The notes: generated by a model from the sequence alone, not told the origin. Shown: positions 1 through 9,664, numbered from the stretch's first letter. The stretch is 64,000 nucleotides of DNA from Paenibacillus sp. Marseille-Q4541 (GCF_018310695.1 NZ_JAGXCY010000020.1:1-64000); one strand, 5' to 3'. Made by a program: numbers and translations.

Positions 1-201
1 ATTACATATGATTTCATATTTATAATTAATAATCAACAGTTTTATATACTCATTTGTTATTTAATGTAAATAATAGAAATATTAATCTCCATAAGAAAAA
101 GCCTTATCCAAGGAAGTTTTCCGTTAGACAAAGCTCTTCTCATTCAAGATATTTAGATTATAAGGTTTCTAAATGACGATAACCCTACTACTCTCTATTC
201 T

Positions 202-1095
202 TTATTCTTCCGCACGAGCAATATTTGAAAAATGATTTCGAGTATATTCTCGAAACTGCTGTGCTGCCTGAGATAAGTAACGACGGCGGTTATAACCCAT
301 CCCGATAGTTCTGAAGCAATGAGGACCTGATAGTCTTACCATCGATAATTCTGATGACAAAGGACGGGTGATGGACAAAGAAGGTACAAACGAAACACCA
401 AGTCCCCGTCGAACAAGACTTCCAATCACCTGAGGTTCATCTCCTTCAAATGCGGTGAAGGGTGTAAACCCTGCTTCCAGGCACAGCTGATCTGTGAGTA
501 CACGGAAGTCATGCCCAGCGTTCATGCTGATGAATCGCTCTTCGCTTGCCTCGGCCAGCGGTAATGAATCACGCCCTGCGAACCGATGAGATGACGGAAC
601 GAGCAAATAAATTTCCTCCTCCAGCATCGGCTCCCACTCCACCTCAGTACCTTCGATCGGCACAGAGGACAGACATAAATCTACCTCGCCATTCTCCAAT
701 TGACGCTTCATCGAAACCGCAGAACCGATACGCTGACGTAGGCGGACAAGCGGATATTCTGTCAGGAAAGGTCCTAATAATCCGGGTAACAAATGAGGCA
801 GTGACACGGCAAGTGTAACCGATCCTTCTTGTAGTCCAGCCAATTGACGAATTTCGCGGCGACCTTCCTGCAGCTCCAAAAATGCCTTGTCCACCCTTTC
901 CAGAAAAGCCTGCCCGAACAGATTTAACCGTACTTGCCTACCTTGCCGATCAAATAGTGGAACCCCCAGGTCTTCCTCCAACCTAGAAATCGTTTTGCTC
1001 AGTGAAGGCTGAGCTATATTCAGCTCTTCAGCAGCACGAGTCATGTGCTCCAGCCTTGCTACCGTTTGGAAATATTGAAGCTGAAGCAATTCCAT
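202..1095 (-). CDS. LysR-family transcriptional regulator
   Basis: A 297-residue LysR-type DNA-binding regulator, the usual length for the family. The N-terminal winged helix-turn-helix covers about residues 1-60, with the helix around TRAAEELNIAQPSLSKTISR. The periplasmic-binding-like effector domain follows from about residue 88. The start at 1095 is preceded by AAGGTGT at good spacing. It is divergent from the YhgE/Pip gene, and the 138 bp between them probably holds both promoters and the LysR operator. By family habit it may control that membrane protein in response to a small effector, which cannot be read from the sequence. Confidence 0.93.
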   Translation of the reverse strand: MELLQLQYFQTVARLEHMTRAAEELNIAQPSLSKTISRLEEDLGVPLFDRQGRQVRLNLFGQAFLERVDKAFLELQEGRREIRQLAGLQEGSVTLAVSLPHLLPGLLGPFLTEYPLVRLRQRIGSAVSMKRQLENGEVDLCLSSVPIEGTEVEWEPMLEEEIYLLVPSSHRFAGRDSLPLAEASEERFISMNAGHDFRVLTDQLCLEAGFTPFTAFEGDEPQVIGSLVRRGLGVSFVPSLSITRPLSSELSMVRLSGPHCFRTIGMGYNRRRYLSQAAQQFREYTRNHFSNIARAEE

Positions 1096-1233
1096 AATGA
1101 CACCTTACTTTCCAATTGATAGACTCCAGTATATGATTTCAGTAATTTTCATGTATTATACTTTATCATTTCTCCGATGTACAATAGGAAGCCGATAGAT
1201 AGCTGCTTACGAAACGAAGGAGGAAATATTGTA

Positions 1234-3249
1234 GTGAATGGAATCAAACATATATTCGGAGATTGGAAGAGGCTCCTACATCATAAGCATGGCCGGGTGG
1301 CACTCGGCTTTCTTCTTCTTGTCCCGTTAATTTATCTGGGATTATTCCTGTCTGGGTATTGGAATCCCTACGGAAACCTCGATAAGCTTCCGGTGGCCAT
1401 TGTCAACCAAGATCTCGGAGCGACGATGGATGGTGAACCCATTCATGCCGGGGAAGACTTTGTAGAAGAACTAAAGAATAAGCAAACTATGGATTTTCGT
1501 TTCGTCAGCGCAGAGCAAGCGAAATCCGGTTTGAAAGACGGAACGTATTACATGGTTGTTACCGTACCGAAGGATTTCTCAGCTGCAGCAGCAAGTCTCA
1601 TGGATGAGAATCCAAAGCAGGCCCAGCTGCTGTATGAAACCAATGCTGGACGTAACTTTGTCGCATCACAGGTTGGCACTAGCGCTGTGAAGGAAATGAA
1701 GGCCGGAATCCAAGAAAGTCTAACGAAGGCTTATGCAGACGGGGTGCTAAGCTCTATGCAGCGTATGGCTGACGGTCTCGGCAGTGCCGGAAGCGGTGCA
1801 GTAGCACTGCATGAAGGGACCGAAAAAGCATATTCTGGCCTACAAAGCTTAGCTAGTGGTGCTCATCAGCTTACAAGCGGCACGGATCAGCTCCAAGGTG
1901 GCAGCGATAAGCTTGCGACTGCTACTTCACAGCTGAAGCAAGGAGCGGAGAGCGCGTCGAAAGGCAGTACGGATCTTGCGGAGGGCCTTGTTGAGCTAGA
2001 TGCTTCACAGCAAACACTCACCAGGGGTAGTGAACAATCGGCCACAGGCATGAACGAACTTGCCGTTTCCAGTCATCAAGCTGCTGACGCACAAAAAGAA
2101 GCAGCAGCTTCGTTAGCTCAGTTGAAAAAAGCACTGGCAGCTTATGCTAAGTCCACGGATGGATCCAGCGATGATCAAGTACTTCAAAGCCTTGTCAAGC
2201 AACTCGGTGAGGCAGCGGATGCTACGCAGGCACTCGCTCTCGGGCAACAGAAACTGGCAGCTGGTGCTGATAAGCTGGCAGATGGACAACAAAAACTGGC
2301 AGGTGGAATGGAACAGCTCGGTTCCGGAATCTCTTCTGCTTCTGCAGGTGCGGATCGATTACAAGCTGGGACTACCAAACTCAGTTCAGGGTTGATCAGC
2401 TGGGAAGATGGTTTCCATTCGCTGCACAGCGGAATTACCGGACTTGCTTCCGGAGCATCCAACCTATCAAATGGTTCGGATCAGCTGCTTAGTGGAATAC
2501 GTGAACTAAATGACGGAACAGGCGAGTTGTCCACCAAACTTGCAGAAGCAAATAACAAGACCGCCGCCTTACGCACGGGGAGCGGCGTTGCTGCCATGTT
2601 CGCAGAACCAGTACAGCTCGTTGAATCAGACCTCCACGAGATTCCAAATTACGGAGTGGGTATCGCTCCTTACTTCTTGTCCCTGGCGCTATTTGTCGGG
2701 GGAATTATGGGTGCAAATATTTTACCGCTAGGTCGCAGACAAGACTTCAAGCTCACAGGTACCGCACAGTGGATTAATAAGCTAGGTCTGTTCTACACGG
2801 TAGGTATTGTGCAGACCCTGATCGTCATTGCTATTGCACTATTTGGATTCGGCATTGAGCCGACCAGTGTACCCGGATTTATTGGCTTCTGCCTGCTCGC
2901 TTCACTGACTTTCTTGACCATCATCTATATGCTACTTACACTCTTTGGCTTCGTGGGGAAATTCCTGTCTGTTACTCTATTGGTCTTGCAGTTGGCATCT
3001 TGCGGAGGCACGTTCCCAAGTGAACTGAATCTTCCCATCATGCAAGCCATTGGACGCTGGGTACCGATGACCTTCTCACTGCATGGGCTGCAAAATGTGA
3101 TCTCTATTGGAGACCGAGCAGCAGCTATTTCAAGCGCACTTGCTCTCTTAGCATGGCTGATCGGGGCAGCAGTCATAAGCCTTGCCTTCAACGTCATCCA
3201 TGCCCGCAGGGAACTTCAATTGGCCAAGGCAGAATCGGCAGTTAGTTAA
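1234..3249 (+). CDS. YhgE/Pip-family membrane protein
   Basis: A large membrane protein of the YhgE/Pip family (phage infection protein relatives; some members export or assemble type VII-like or surface components). One N-terminal membrane segment (about residues 22-42 from the GTG start) is followed by an extracellular region. That region is dominated by repeated L-x-x-G-x-x-x-L units (SGAHQLTSG, GSDKLA, AGADKLADG) expected to form a long helical stalk. Five or so membrane segments close the C-terminus. An upstream ATG at 1177 is possible, but GTG at 1234 has AAGGAGGA nine bases before it and is preferred (671 aa). The divergent LysR gene is its likely regulator. Exact function is unknown. 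Confidence 0.88.
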   Translation: MNGIKHIFGDWKRLLHHKHGRVALGFLLLVPLIYLGLFLSGYWNPYGNLDKLPVAIVNQDLGATMDGEPIHAGEDFVEELKNKQTMDFRFVSAEQAKSGLKDGTYYMVVTVPKDFSAAAASLMDENPKQAQLLYETNAGRNFVASQVGTSAVKEMKAGIQESLTKAYADGVLSSMQRMADGLGSAGSGAVALHEGTEKAYSGLQSLASGAHQLTSGTDQLQGGSDKLATATSQLKQGAESASKGSTDLAEGLVELDASQQTLTRGSEQSATGMNELAVSSHQAADAQKEAAASLAQLKKALAAYAKSTDGSSDDQVLQSLVKQLGEAADATQALALGQQKLAAGADKLADGQQKLAGGMEQLGSGISSASAGADRLQAGTTKLSSGLISWEDGFHSLHSGITGLASGASNLSNGSDQLLSGIRELNDGTGELSTKLAEANNKTAALRTGSGVAAMFAEPVQLVESDLHEIPNYGVGIAPYFLSLALFVGGIMGANILPLGRRQDFKLTGTAQWINKLGLFYTVGIVQTLIVIAIALFGFGIEPTSVPGFIGFCLLASLTFLTIIYMLLTLFGFVGKFLSVTLLVLQLASCGGTFPSELNLPIMQAIGRWVPMTFSLHGLQNVISIGDRAAAISSALALLAWLIGAAVISLAFNVIHARRELQLAKAESAVS

Positions 3250-3339
3250 TCATTAGAATGAAGCATTGCCCGCTACTAGCAAAAAAAGTTATTATTTGGT
3301 AGGAATGATAATCCTACAATGAAAAGAGGAATACCTACC

Positions 3340-3714
3340 ATGGAGATCAATGCAGTCTTAGATGGATATTTCCAAGCATGGAATGAGGCATTTCAAAGTA
3401 AGAATGGAGATACCATCCGCAGGTATATGTCCAAGGATTTCGTCGGGTACTGGGCGCATTCAAAGCTAACCATTTCAGATCAGTATGACTACAGCTATGA
3501 TGTAGAGGGCGTGCTGGAACAATATGATGATGGATTGAAGTCTTTTGAACCCTATTCCATCACAGAACGACAGGGCGGAGAAAATATACTAATAACCGGC
3601 AGAGAAACCAGTATCGTAAACGGTAAACCTCATTATGCCCAGTGTATGTTCATTTGGAGAAAAGAAGCGGAAGAATGGAAGCTCCTGAAGGAATACATTG
3701 AGCTGGAAACTTAA
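3340..3714 (+). CDS. NTF2-like (SnoaL/DUF4440-type) small protein
   Basis: A compact alpha+beta protein of about 124 residues with the NTF2/SnoaL cone-fold pattern: an N-terminal helix (LDGYFQAWNEAFQSKNGD), then strands ending in AQCMFIWRKEAEEWKLLKEYIE, typical of the last strands of this fold. Such proteins are either small enzymes or ligand binders, and no catalytic residues can be assigned. Two starts are possible: ATG 3319, or ATG 3340 with AGAGG ten bases upstream. I chose 3340 because its ribosome binding site is better placed. The 90 bp gap from the YhgE gene would allow cotranscription. Confidence 0.7.
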   Translation: MEINAVLDGYFQAWNEAFQSKNGDTIRRYMSKDFVGYWAHSKLTISDQYDYSYDVEGVLEQYDDGLKSFEPYSITERQGGENILITGRETSIVNGKPHYAQCMFIWRKEAEEWKLLKEYIELET

Positions 3715-3749
3715 GCTTCTCCCTTAAAGGAAACGATTTAAATGAATTC

Positions 3750-3796
3750 AAAGAAGACCTGCAAGAATCATGATCTGATTCTGCAAGTCTCCTTTG
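3750..3796. terminator. Bidirectional hairpin terminator
   Basis: An imperfect inverted repeat (GACCTGCAAGAATC paired with GATTCTGCAAGTC across a 7-base loop), extended by AAAG/CTTT, lies between two convergent genes. The T-tracts are short, so it is moderate evidence for termination in both directions. Confidence 0.55.
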
Positions 3797-3807
3797 TGCG
3801 TTTACAC

Positions 3808-4512
3808 TTAGTTGAGTTTTGCCACACTTACCGCAACTTTTTCAAGCTGTGCTTTGCTTAAAGTATGATCTGGAGAGCTTAATGTTACAATTCGATCATC
3901 CAGCTTAAATCCTAGCATTGCCGTTTCATCCGGTGTATACCATTTCGCTTTCGTCCCGTTCGAGAGAGTTACTGTCTTGCTGTCATACCCATCGGAGTAA
4001 TCTCTTGGTGAGATGGAGATAGCCATATGTTTAAAAACCAATCTTACCCCGTCATCCGAAGCGCCTGACTTTTGATAGCTATCTCCTTTCACCATCTGAG
4101 TCGGTGCATAGGCCGTTTCGAAATGTTCAAAATTAGCAAACGCCTTTTCCATTTCCTTAATCTGAGCATCACTGTATTTTACATTCGTTAATTGCGCATT
4201 TTGACCGGGATTGGTAGACTTTGTTCCGATAAGGACCTGTTTATTTTTCGCATCATATGAAACGGGAACCTGGACTGCATCTGCGATAGTCCGAATAGGT
4301 AAATAGGTTGTGTTCTGATAGGTGATGGGCGTAAGCTTCTTCCCATTGTTATCAACTAGTTGATAAGCGGCACCATTCACTTGGATTCCTAGATTATGGT
4401 TGAGATAAGCAGTAATCTTCTGCAGGTTCGTACCTGCATATACACCTGCCGCTCCTGTTAACGTCATACCCACTACAGATAATGTTATCATTGATTTTTT
4501 AAAATTTTTCAT
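3808..4512 (-). CDS. Secreted copper amine oxidase N-terminal-domain protein
   Basis: A 234-residue exported protein. An N-terminal signal peptide (KKSMITLSVVGMTLTGAAGVYA) is followed by a copper amine oxidase N-terminal-like 'stalk' domain at about residues 45-95 (NGAAYQLVDNNGKKLTP, TYLPIRTIADAV, NKQVLIG). This module is abundant in Paenibacillus surface proteins. The C-terminal half is unassigned and contains no amine-oxidase catalytic domain, so an enzymatic role is unlikely. It sits directly downstream of the beta-propeller lipoprotein gene and may share its transcript, suggesting both act at the cell surface. Confidence 0.8.
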   Translation of the reverse strand: MKNFKKSMITLSVVGMTLTGAAGVYAGTNLQKITAYLNHNLGIQVNGAAYQLVDNNGKKLTPITYQNTTYLPIRTIADAVQVPVSYDAKNKQVLIGTKSTNPGQNAQLTNVKYSDAQIKEMEKAFANFEHFETAYAPTQMVKGDSYQKSGASDDGVRLVFKHMAISISPRDYSDGYDSKTVTLSNGTKAKWYTPDETAMLGFKLDDRIVTLSSPDHTLSKAQLEKVAVSVAKLN

Positions 4513-4558
4513 GATGATTCCATCCCTTCTTCTATTCCTGTTTATTTGTCTCTTACGT

Positions 4559-5767
4559 TTACTTGAAATCTATCACTTGCGTAACGATAAGCGATTCTTT
4601 GTCCTCCGTCGTAATCCCAAGCTTTGAGCCAGATGGACTCCAAGTTAAAGGGTACACAGGATGAGCTGCATCGTCCGCCGGAGTGTAATACGGTGTCAAA
4701 GACGATACTTTCCCGGAAATGATGCTCCAAATATATACACCATTCATTCCACTTTTATTTTCTGAATACACATCAAACGCTAATTTGGATGAATCGGGTG
4801 CCCAAGAGATATAAGAGATTAGATCCCCTTTACCAATCAAAGATCCCTGCAAGTTTCCAGCAGAATCATAAATCAGTAGTTCACTCCCCTTCGAACGGTC
4901 AGACTCTTTAGCTGTAGACACAGCAATATAATTGCTGTCAGGGGATATCTCAAAACTCCAAACATTCTCAATCAGACGAATTGATCGGGGCTGTCCGGGT
5001 TCAAACACTTTCAGTACATGTTTCGCATCCGTATAATAAATACGTCCTTTGCTCACACCAAACTGCGTAAAAAAAGGGGTCTCCTCATCTTCAAACGCGA
5101 TTTTCTTATAGGTGCCGTCTGTAGAGATGAGACGAATATCTCCTACTCCACTCGTAGAACCGGCCGCTAGTACATACGTATCATGATCAAGCCAGCCGCC
5201 AAACTCCATATAGTTGTCCCCTGTTACTGGTATCATCTCGTTCGTACGTTCATCCTGAATGAAGTTATCTGCTGTATATTTATCCCGCCATTTCTGGATG
5301 AAACGAAAGGAACCGTCCGGCGATAATTGTTCTTTCACGAAGAATTCCCCTGCTTTTAATCCTTCTTCTTCGTCTGTTACTTCACGCCGGGCACCGCTGC
5401 TCATCGTGATGACTTCCTTGGTGTAGGCGTATTGCGATTCCTCTGCTGAACTCCCTTCCTCTATAAGTTTCGTAGTGCTGACTTTCACCTCATCCTCGGA
5501 CAGCCATTCCTCGATAGCAGATGCTTCTAAACGATGAATGTGCTGAACTAAGACCTCTTCACCTGATTGCCGTGCTTGCTTGTTTACGACAGTAAGTTTA
5601 CGTTCCCCTCCAGCCGTAGAGGGACTTTGCTCAGGTTTGTGCTGTATCTGTCTGCTATCTTTTTCTACGACGGTAAGTCTATCTGTAGATTGACAGGCTG
5701 ATATCAACACCCAAATCACCAGAATCATTAACAGCTTCATGCTATACATTACAAGCGCTTGTTTCAT
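4559..5767 (-). CDS. TolB/WD40-like beta-propeller lipoprotein
   Basis: A predicted lipoprotein of 402 residues. With the ATG at 5767 (AGGAGGAGG upstream) the leader ends in the lipobox LISAC, with C25 as the lipidated cysteine. After a charged linker, the C-terminal half carries repeated blades of the TolB/WD40-like type (FEISPDSNYIAVS, ISWAPDSSKLAFDV, LTWSPSGSKLGIT). These are usually protein-interaction or ligand-sensing platforms. An in-frame longer reading to 5851 lacks a binding site and would bury the signal sequence. It lies 66 bp after a terminator that separates it from the two-component genes, so sensing of the same signal is only an inference. Confidence 0.82.
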   Translation of the reverse strand: MKQALVMYSMKLLMILVIWVLISACQSTDRLTVVEKDSRQIQHKPEQSPSTAGGERKLTVVNKQARQSGEEVLVQHIHRLEASAIEEWLSEDEVKVSTTKLIEEGSSAEESQYAYTKEVITMSSGARREVTDEEEGLKAGEFFVKEQLSPDGSFRFIQKWRDKYTADNFIQDERTNEMIPVTGDNYMEFGGWLDHDTYVLAAGSTSGVGDIRLISTDGTYKKIAFEDEETPFFTQFGVSKGRIYYTDAKHVLKVFEPGQPRSIRLIENVWSFEISPDSNYIAVSTAKESDRSKGSELLIYDSAGNLQGSLIGKGDLISYISWAPDSSKLAFDVYSENKSGMNGVYIWSIISGKVSSLTPYYTPADDAAHPVYPLTWSPSGSKLGITTEDKESLIVTQVIDFK

Positions 5768-5872
5768 TAACAGGTACCTCCTCCTGTTGAATTCAGTATA
5801 GATCCCAGGTATTTCAGAAAAATATCCAGCTTGTAACGAACTTGTAAACAATAAATGCTCTTGATTAAAAAT

Positions 5873-5902
5873 AAAGCCCAGACCTATGTAAGTCTGAGCT
5901 TT
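5873..5902 (-). terminator. Rho-independent terminator after the histidine kinase
   Basis: On the minus strand AAAGCTCAGAC pairs with GTCTGGGCTTT and is followed by a T-rich run. It lies 16 bases past the stop of the sensor kinase gene and ends the two-component operon. Confidence 0.8.
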
Positions 5903-5917
5903 CTTCTTGATACAGAT

Positions 5918-7420
5918 TCACGTATGTTCTCCATGATGTTCCACAGGTAAAGTAACGATAAACTTCGACCCCTGAGGACTAGACTCTGCCAAAATAACCG
6001 ATCCATGCTGTTTCTCAGCCAAGCTCCGCACCAGAGATAATCCTAGTCCCGTGCCTCCATTGGCCCTAGAACGATCACTGCTTATCGTATAAAAAGGCTT
6101 GAAGATCAGCGCCTGCTCGTCCTCCGGAATTCCGATTCCTGTATCACTGACCTCAATGGTCATACAGGCTTTTCCATTCTGATCCCAAGATAATACGTTA
6201 GAGAGGATAACGCTCCCTCCGGGCCGATTGTATTTAATCCCATTATCGAGCAGGTTGACCACGATATGCATCAGATTTTCTGGATCAGCCCATACCTCTC
6301 CCTCATTTAGCGTTGCCTTGAGCGTGATATGATACTTCTCCGCTTTTGCTTCAAGTCTAGTCACAGCTTCCTGAAGTAACGGCTTAATCTCAACTGATTC
6401 AGCTCTGTTCTGAAATTCATAAACATCCATGGAGGACAACTGAAGTGCCTTCTCCACGAGCCCGTATAATCGCTGAGCTTCTTTACTTATCTGTACTCTT
6501 GCTTCCTCCAGAAGTATCGGATCATCCTGATACATCTCAAGCAGATCGGCGTAAGCAAGAATGGAAGTGAGGGGTGTTTTTAGTTCATGACTGATATTCC
6601 CGATAAAATGTTTCTGTTGCTGCTCAAGTTTCTGTAATTGTACATTTGCATCCTGCAGTTTTATTTTCTCCTCCGTAAGTTGTCCCATAGAGGAAGAAAT
6701 TTGACTGCTCATCTCATATATTCCTTCGGCCAACTCACCAAGTTCATCGTTGCGCTGAACAGGAAGAGCGGTGAGATACTTCCCTTCACCAATTTGGTTT
6801 GCAGCACCGTTCAGCTTACTGATCACATGAACCTGGCGCCAGACGTATCCAAACCCGATTAAGAATCCGGCAACCAGTACGGCTGCCCCTGTAATGACAA
6901 ATAAATTCTGAATCCGTTCGTAAAAAGCACGCTGCTCCGCAATAGAAGAATGAAATTGAATCGTCCCCATTTGCTCATCCAGATTGTACAAAGGTGCTAA
7001 ATAAAGAATCTGGTCACCTTCCGTAATATAAGCCGAACATCCTTCCGCCGTATATTCAAGCGCATCTTTTACATCCATTTTTGGCTGAAAAGGAAGCGAG
7101 GTCCCAGTAAAGGTCCCGTCAAGCTTGTAAAGTGTAACCGCAGCGGCACTTTGTTCCCCTAGATCCACAGCGAGGCGTTGACCGAGATTTTCCATAAAAG
7201 TATCCGGTGTCAGTTCCGTATTGGTGAGGAACTCTTGGTGTACGCGTATACTCGCTGCCTCTGCTTTCTGGGCAAAAGTATCTGTTAAACGTTCTCGCTG
7301 ATCCTCTCGTATTCCCGCAAGAACCAATGAACTTAGCAAGGCGAGAACAGAGAATAGCAGTAAGGCCAGTAAAAGTGCAACCTTCCACTTAAGTCCAATA
7401 TATTTTTTCTTCTTCATCAT
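5918..7420 (-). CDS. Membrane sensor histidine kinase (EnvZ/PhoR type)
   Basis: A 500-residue sensor kinase. Membrane segments at about 13-36 and 173-196 bracket an extracellular sensor of about 135 residues. A HAMP linker follows (about 196-248, with VQRNDELGEL), then a HisKA dimerisation helix with the phospho-accepting H278 in NISHELKTPL. The ATPase domain shows the N box (LLDNGIKYNRP), DTGIGIP and GTGLGLS. Its ATG overlaps the response regulator stop by four bases (ATGA), so the pair is translationally coupled. The signal is unknown; neighbours on the same strand are secreted proteins, so a cell-envelope signal is a guess. Confidence 0.95.
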   Translation of the reverse strand: MMKKKKYIGLKWKVALLLALLLFSVLALLSSLVLAGIREDQRERLTDTFAQKAEAASIRVHQEFLTNTELTPDTFMENLGQRLAVDLGEQSAAAVTLYKLDGTFTGTSLPFQPKMDVKDALEYTAEGCSAYITEGDQILYLAPLYNLDEQMGTIQFHSSIAEQRAFYERIQNLFVITGAAVLVAGFLIGFGYVWRQVHVISKLNGAANQIGEGKYLTALPVQRNDELGELAEGIYEMSSQISSSMGQLTEEKIKLQDANVQLQKLEQQQKHFIGNISHELKTPLTSILAYADLLEMYQDDPILLEEARVQISKEAQRLYGLVEKALQLSSMDVYEFQNRAESVEIKPLLQEAVTRLEAKAEKYHITLKATLNEGEVWADPENLMHIVVNLLDNGIKYNRPGGSVILSNVLSWDQNGKACMTIEVSDTGIGIPEDEQALIFKPFYTISSDRSRANGGTGLGLSLVRSLAEKQHGSVILAESSPQGSKFIVTLPVEHHGEHT

Positions 7421-8115
7421 GAAGAAGACTCCGTACTTTTATATCCGATACCATAGACCGTCTGGATGATGGTATGCAATTCGCCAAGCTTCTTTCGAAG
7501 TCTTTGTACATGAATGTCCACCGTCCGAGTTCCACCTGCAAAATCCATATCCCACACCTGCTCCAGCAGAGCCTCCCGTGTGTATACTCTCTCGGGATTT
7601 CGTGCTAACAGCGTAAGGAGATCAAATTCTTTAGGTGTTAGCTCCATGAGCTTGCCTTCTGCATGTACCGTTCGATTGATCAGATTAATAGAAAGACCCG
7701 ATAGCTGAATGATCTGCTCAGCAGGATCCTGTGTTTCTATAGATACGGCTTGCACACGTCTACGGGACAAAGCCTTTACTCTAGCAATTAACTCACGCAT
7801 ATCAAACGGCTTCGTCATATAATCATCGGCACCGAACTCTAGACCCAGCACTTTATCAACGATATCATTTTTCACTGTTAATAAGAGGATCGAAGGGCGG
7901 TGTGGATTTCCTTCCAGCTTACGGCACACTTCGTATCCATTAATTCTCGGCATCATCACATCCAGAACCATTACATCCGGCAGGAAAGTAATAATACGAT
8001 CCAAAGAATCCTGTCCATCGTAAGCCGTTTCAACTGTATAACCCTCTCTTCGGAGTGCATAGGCGATCGGGCTTGCAATGCTCATCTCATCATCAACTAC
8101 AAGAACTTTTGTCAT
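7417..8115 (-). CDS. OmpR/PhoB-family response regulator
   Basis: A 232-residue response regulator with a receiver domain (acidic pair D9/D10, phosphorylation site D52 in VLDVMMP, conserved lysine in DDYMTKPFD) and a C-terminal winged-helix DNA-binding domain (LTPKEFDLLTLLARNPERV, RTVDIHVQRLRKKL). It is the partner of the kinase encoded immediately downstream with a four-base overlap. Target genes cannot be assigned; the downstream lipoprotein and copper amine oxidase N-domain protein are candidates by proximity only. Confidence 0.95.
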   Translation of the reverse strand: MTKVLVVDDEMSIASPIAYALRREGYTVETAYDGQDSLDRIITFLPDVMVLDVMMPRINGYEVCRKLEGNPHRPSILLLTVKNDIVDKVLGLEFGADDYMTKPFDMRELIARVKALSRRRVQAVSIETQDPAEQIIQLSGLSINLINRTVHAEGKLMELTPKEFDLLTLLARNPERVYTREALLEQVWDMDFAGGTRTVDIHVQRLRKKLGELHTIIQTVYGIGYKSTESSS

Positions 8116-8219
8116 CTTTATAGGTGACTCCTTTATTATACTTTGTTATTGCAATGATGGTACTCTATCCGGTGTGAGATTACAACAATGCACTTCAATA
8201 GCCTATGTTCTCCAGTATG

Positions 8220-8438
8220 CTAACTAAGCGACTTTGATGAGATGATGACCTCCTTTACTTCAATTAAATTACTGCATATGTAATCGGGTTTATAATGATC
8301 AGGCAGCTGCTTGTTCAGTCTGTTTAACCAAATTGCTTGAATCCCTAGGCGCTGTGCACCCTCTATGTCACTCGAAAGTGAGTCCCCTACATGAATGACT
8401 TCATCAGGTGTACATCCACTCACTCCTTGAAAACTCAC
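8220..8438 (-). pseudogene. C-terminal fragment of a HAD-superfamily hydrolase
   Basis: About 72 codons resemble only the last part of a HAD-IA phosphatase. The motif IV segment HVGDSLSSDIEGAQRLGI is clear, followed by the usual GIQAIWLNR strand, but the DxDGT nucleophile motif and the cap domain are missing. No good ribosome binding site precedes the first methionine. It is therefore most likely a deletion remnant. Its position between the two-component operon and a divergent small gene marks the start of the fragment-rich stretch. Confidence 0.7.
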
Positions 8439-8494
8439 ATTCGCATGGATATGATAATTATTTTATAATTGGATAAAAACGAGAGGTGAAGAGG

Positions 8495-8722
8495 ATGAAG
8501 CTTGAGGATTATGCTGCAGTGATCGTAGTTGCTGAAATATTTTTTCTACTAGCTCTCTGTCTCTGTTTTCCACTCTGGTTATATGCCAAAAAGGAGAAGT
8601 CAGCGAAGTTATTTCGAAATCTGATGATCCTATTTGTTGTACTTCTTATTATAGGAGCTCCTTTTTATTATCAGGTGTATGGGGAAGTCATAGTAAAAGA
8701 AACAATCTCGGATTTTAGTTAG
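8495..8722 (+). CDS. Small two-helix membrane protein
   Basis: A 75-residue protein with two hydrophobic segments (AAVIVVAEIFFLLALCLCF and LMILFVVLLIIGAPFYYQV) joined by a basic loop (KKEKSAKLFRN), so the loop should face the cytoplasm. AGGTGA lies a few bases before ATG 8495; a GTG nine bases earlier is also possible. It is one of the few plus-strand genes here and overlaps nothing. No function can be assigned. Confidence 0.55.
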   Translation: MKLEDYAAVIVVAEIFFLLALCLCFPLWLYAKKEKSAKLFRNLMILFVVLLIIGAPFYYQVYGEVIVKETISDFS

Positions 8723-8741
8723 ACTGATCTGGTTCATTCCT

Positions 8742-9128
8742 CTATACATCAACCTTGTAATTTAATTGTAGTTCATCACCAGGTACTCCTCTAATCCCCC
8801 AATGGTTCTTGGGTGTTTCGAAAATGGTAATTTCGATATCGTTTGTATGAATCCCTAATTGATGGACTCTCTCCATAATCAAGTTGAGTAGCTTTCTTTT
8901 CACCTCATCTGTTCTGCCTTCAAACATACTAACCTCAATAATGATGTACTTCTCCGTCCGGTCTGAAGGATAGATGAAATCTTCTTCATCCATACAAAAG
9001 AATCTGTGGAAACGTTTATCCGCAGGTAATTTTAGTGAATCCACCATACAAGAATGGAGCACATCCGATAATTTCTTCTGAATTGGTTTTATCGTTGTAG
9101 ACAATCCATATATTTTGAATTGAGCCAT
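8742..9128 (-). CDS. Tautomerase-superfamily protein
   Basis: A 128-residue protein resembling the longer tautomerase/MIF-fold family (Tautomerase_2 type). It has the expected beta-alpha-beta repeat: a first strand FKIYGL, a helix with LSDVLHSCMV, a central strand EKYIIIEVSMFEGRTDEVKRKL and a second helix KLLNLIMERVHQLGI leading to ITIFETPKNHWGIRG. The phrase FETPKNHWGIRG is typical of this group. A catalytic Pro1 is not obvious, because the mature start would be Ala2. Substrate unknown. Confidence 0.7.
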   Translation of the reverse strand: MAQFKIYGLSTTIKPIQKKLSDVLHSCMVDSLKLPADKRFHRFFCMDEEDFIYPSDRTEKYIIIEVSMFEGRTDEVKRKLLNLIMERVHQLGIHTNDIEITIFETPKNHWGIRGVPGDELQLNYKVDV

Positions 9129-9156
9129 GCGAACTCCCCCTGTTGGCTAAAAACTA

Positions 9157-9534
9157 TCAAACTTTATTCCCAACTGCTATCCAGCGACCGTCGATGTCTT
9201 CAAATACAAATTCATCATTTCCGTAATCCGTTCTGATGAGCGGTCTTACGATCTTGATACCCAATCTGTGACATTCTTTTTCAAGTTCTCTTTGCTCTAA
9301 GGCAATAAAATACGCATCATACCCATAACCATGGATTTCTCGATTAGGAGTAAGCCTCTCTTGCTGAGACTGAGTTAAAATAATTTCGATGGAATCGCGA
9401 TACAAACATATATGTGGTTCAACAGATTGTAGATAAGGTACAGATCTAAATCCAAGTTTCTCATAATAATCTGCCGTTCTCTGAAGATTAGGAGTAGGAA
9501 ACATTTGCAGACAGTGTGTAAATTCGCTATTCAT
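9157..9534 (-). CDS. VOC (glyoxalase/bleomycin resistance) family protein
   Basis: A single-module vicinal-oxygen-chelate protein of 125 residues with two beta-alpha-beta-beta-beta units: MFPTPNLQRTADYYEKLGFRS begins the first, and FVFEDIDGRWIAVGN closes the second, matching the D-x-D-G-x pattern of the family. Members act as dioxygenases, isomerases or antibiotic-binding proteins, and the ligand is not evident. ATG 9534 is chosen because GGAGGAGG precedes it; the upstream in-frame methionine has none. Confidence 0.8.
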   Translation of the reverse strand: MNSEFTHCLQMFPTPNLQRTADYYEKLGFRSVPYLQSVEPHICLYRDSIEIILTQSQQERLTPNREIHGYGYDAYFIALEQRELEKECHRLGIKIVRPLIRTDYGNDEFVFEDIDGRWIAVGNKV

Positions 9535-9664
9535 AAACAGCCTCCTCCAGTACAATTTACTCGCTTGAAGAAGAATTAGAGCAGAAATAAAGATAAAAAG
9601 AGATCATTTCTTATGCCTAGAAACAATCTCTTCCTGATTCCCTAATTCTACTAGATTAACTTGT

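Noticed and set aside
1..201. Possible terminator or gene end left of the LysR gene
   Set aside because: The region is AT-rich with no stable hairpin or coding pattern that I can support.
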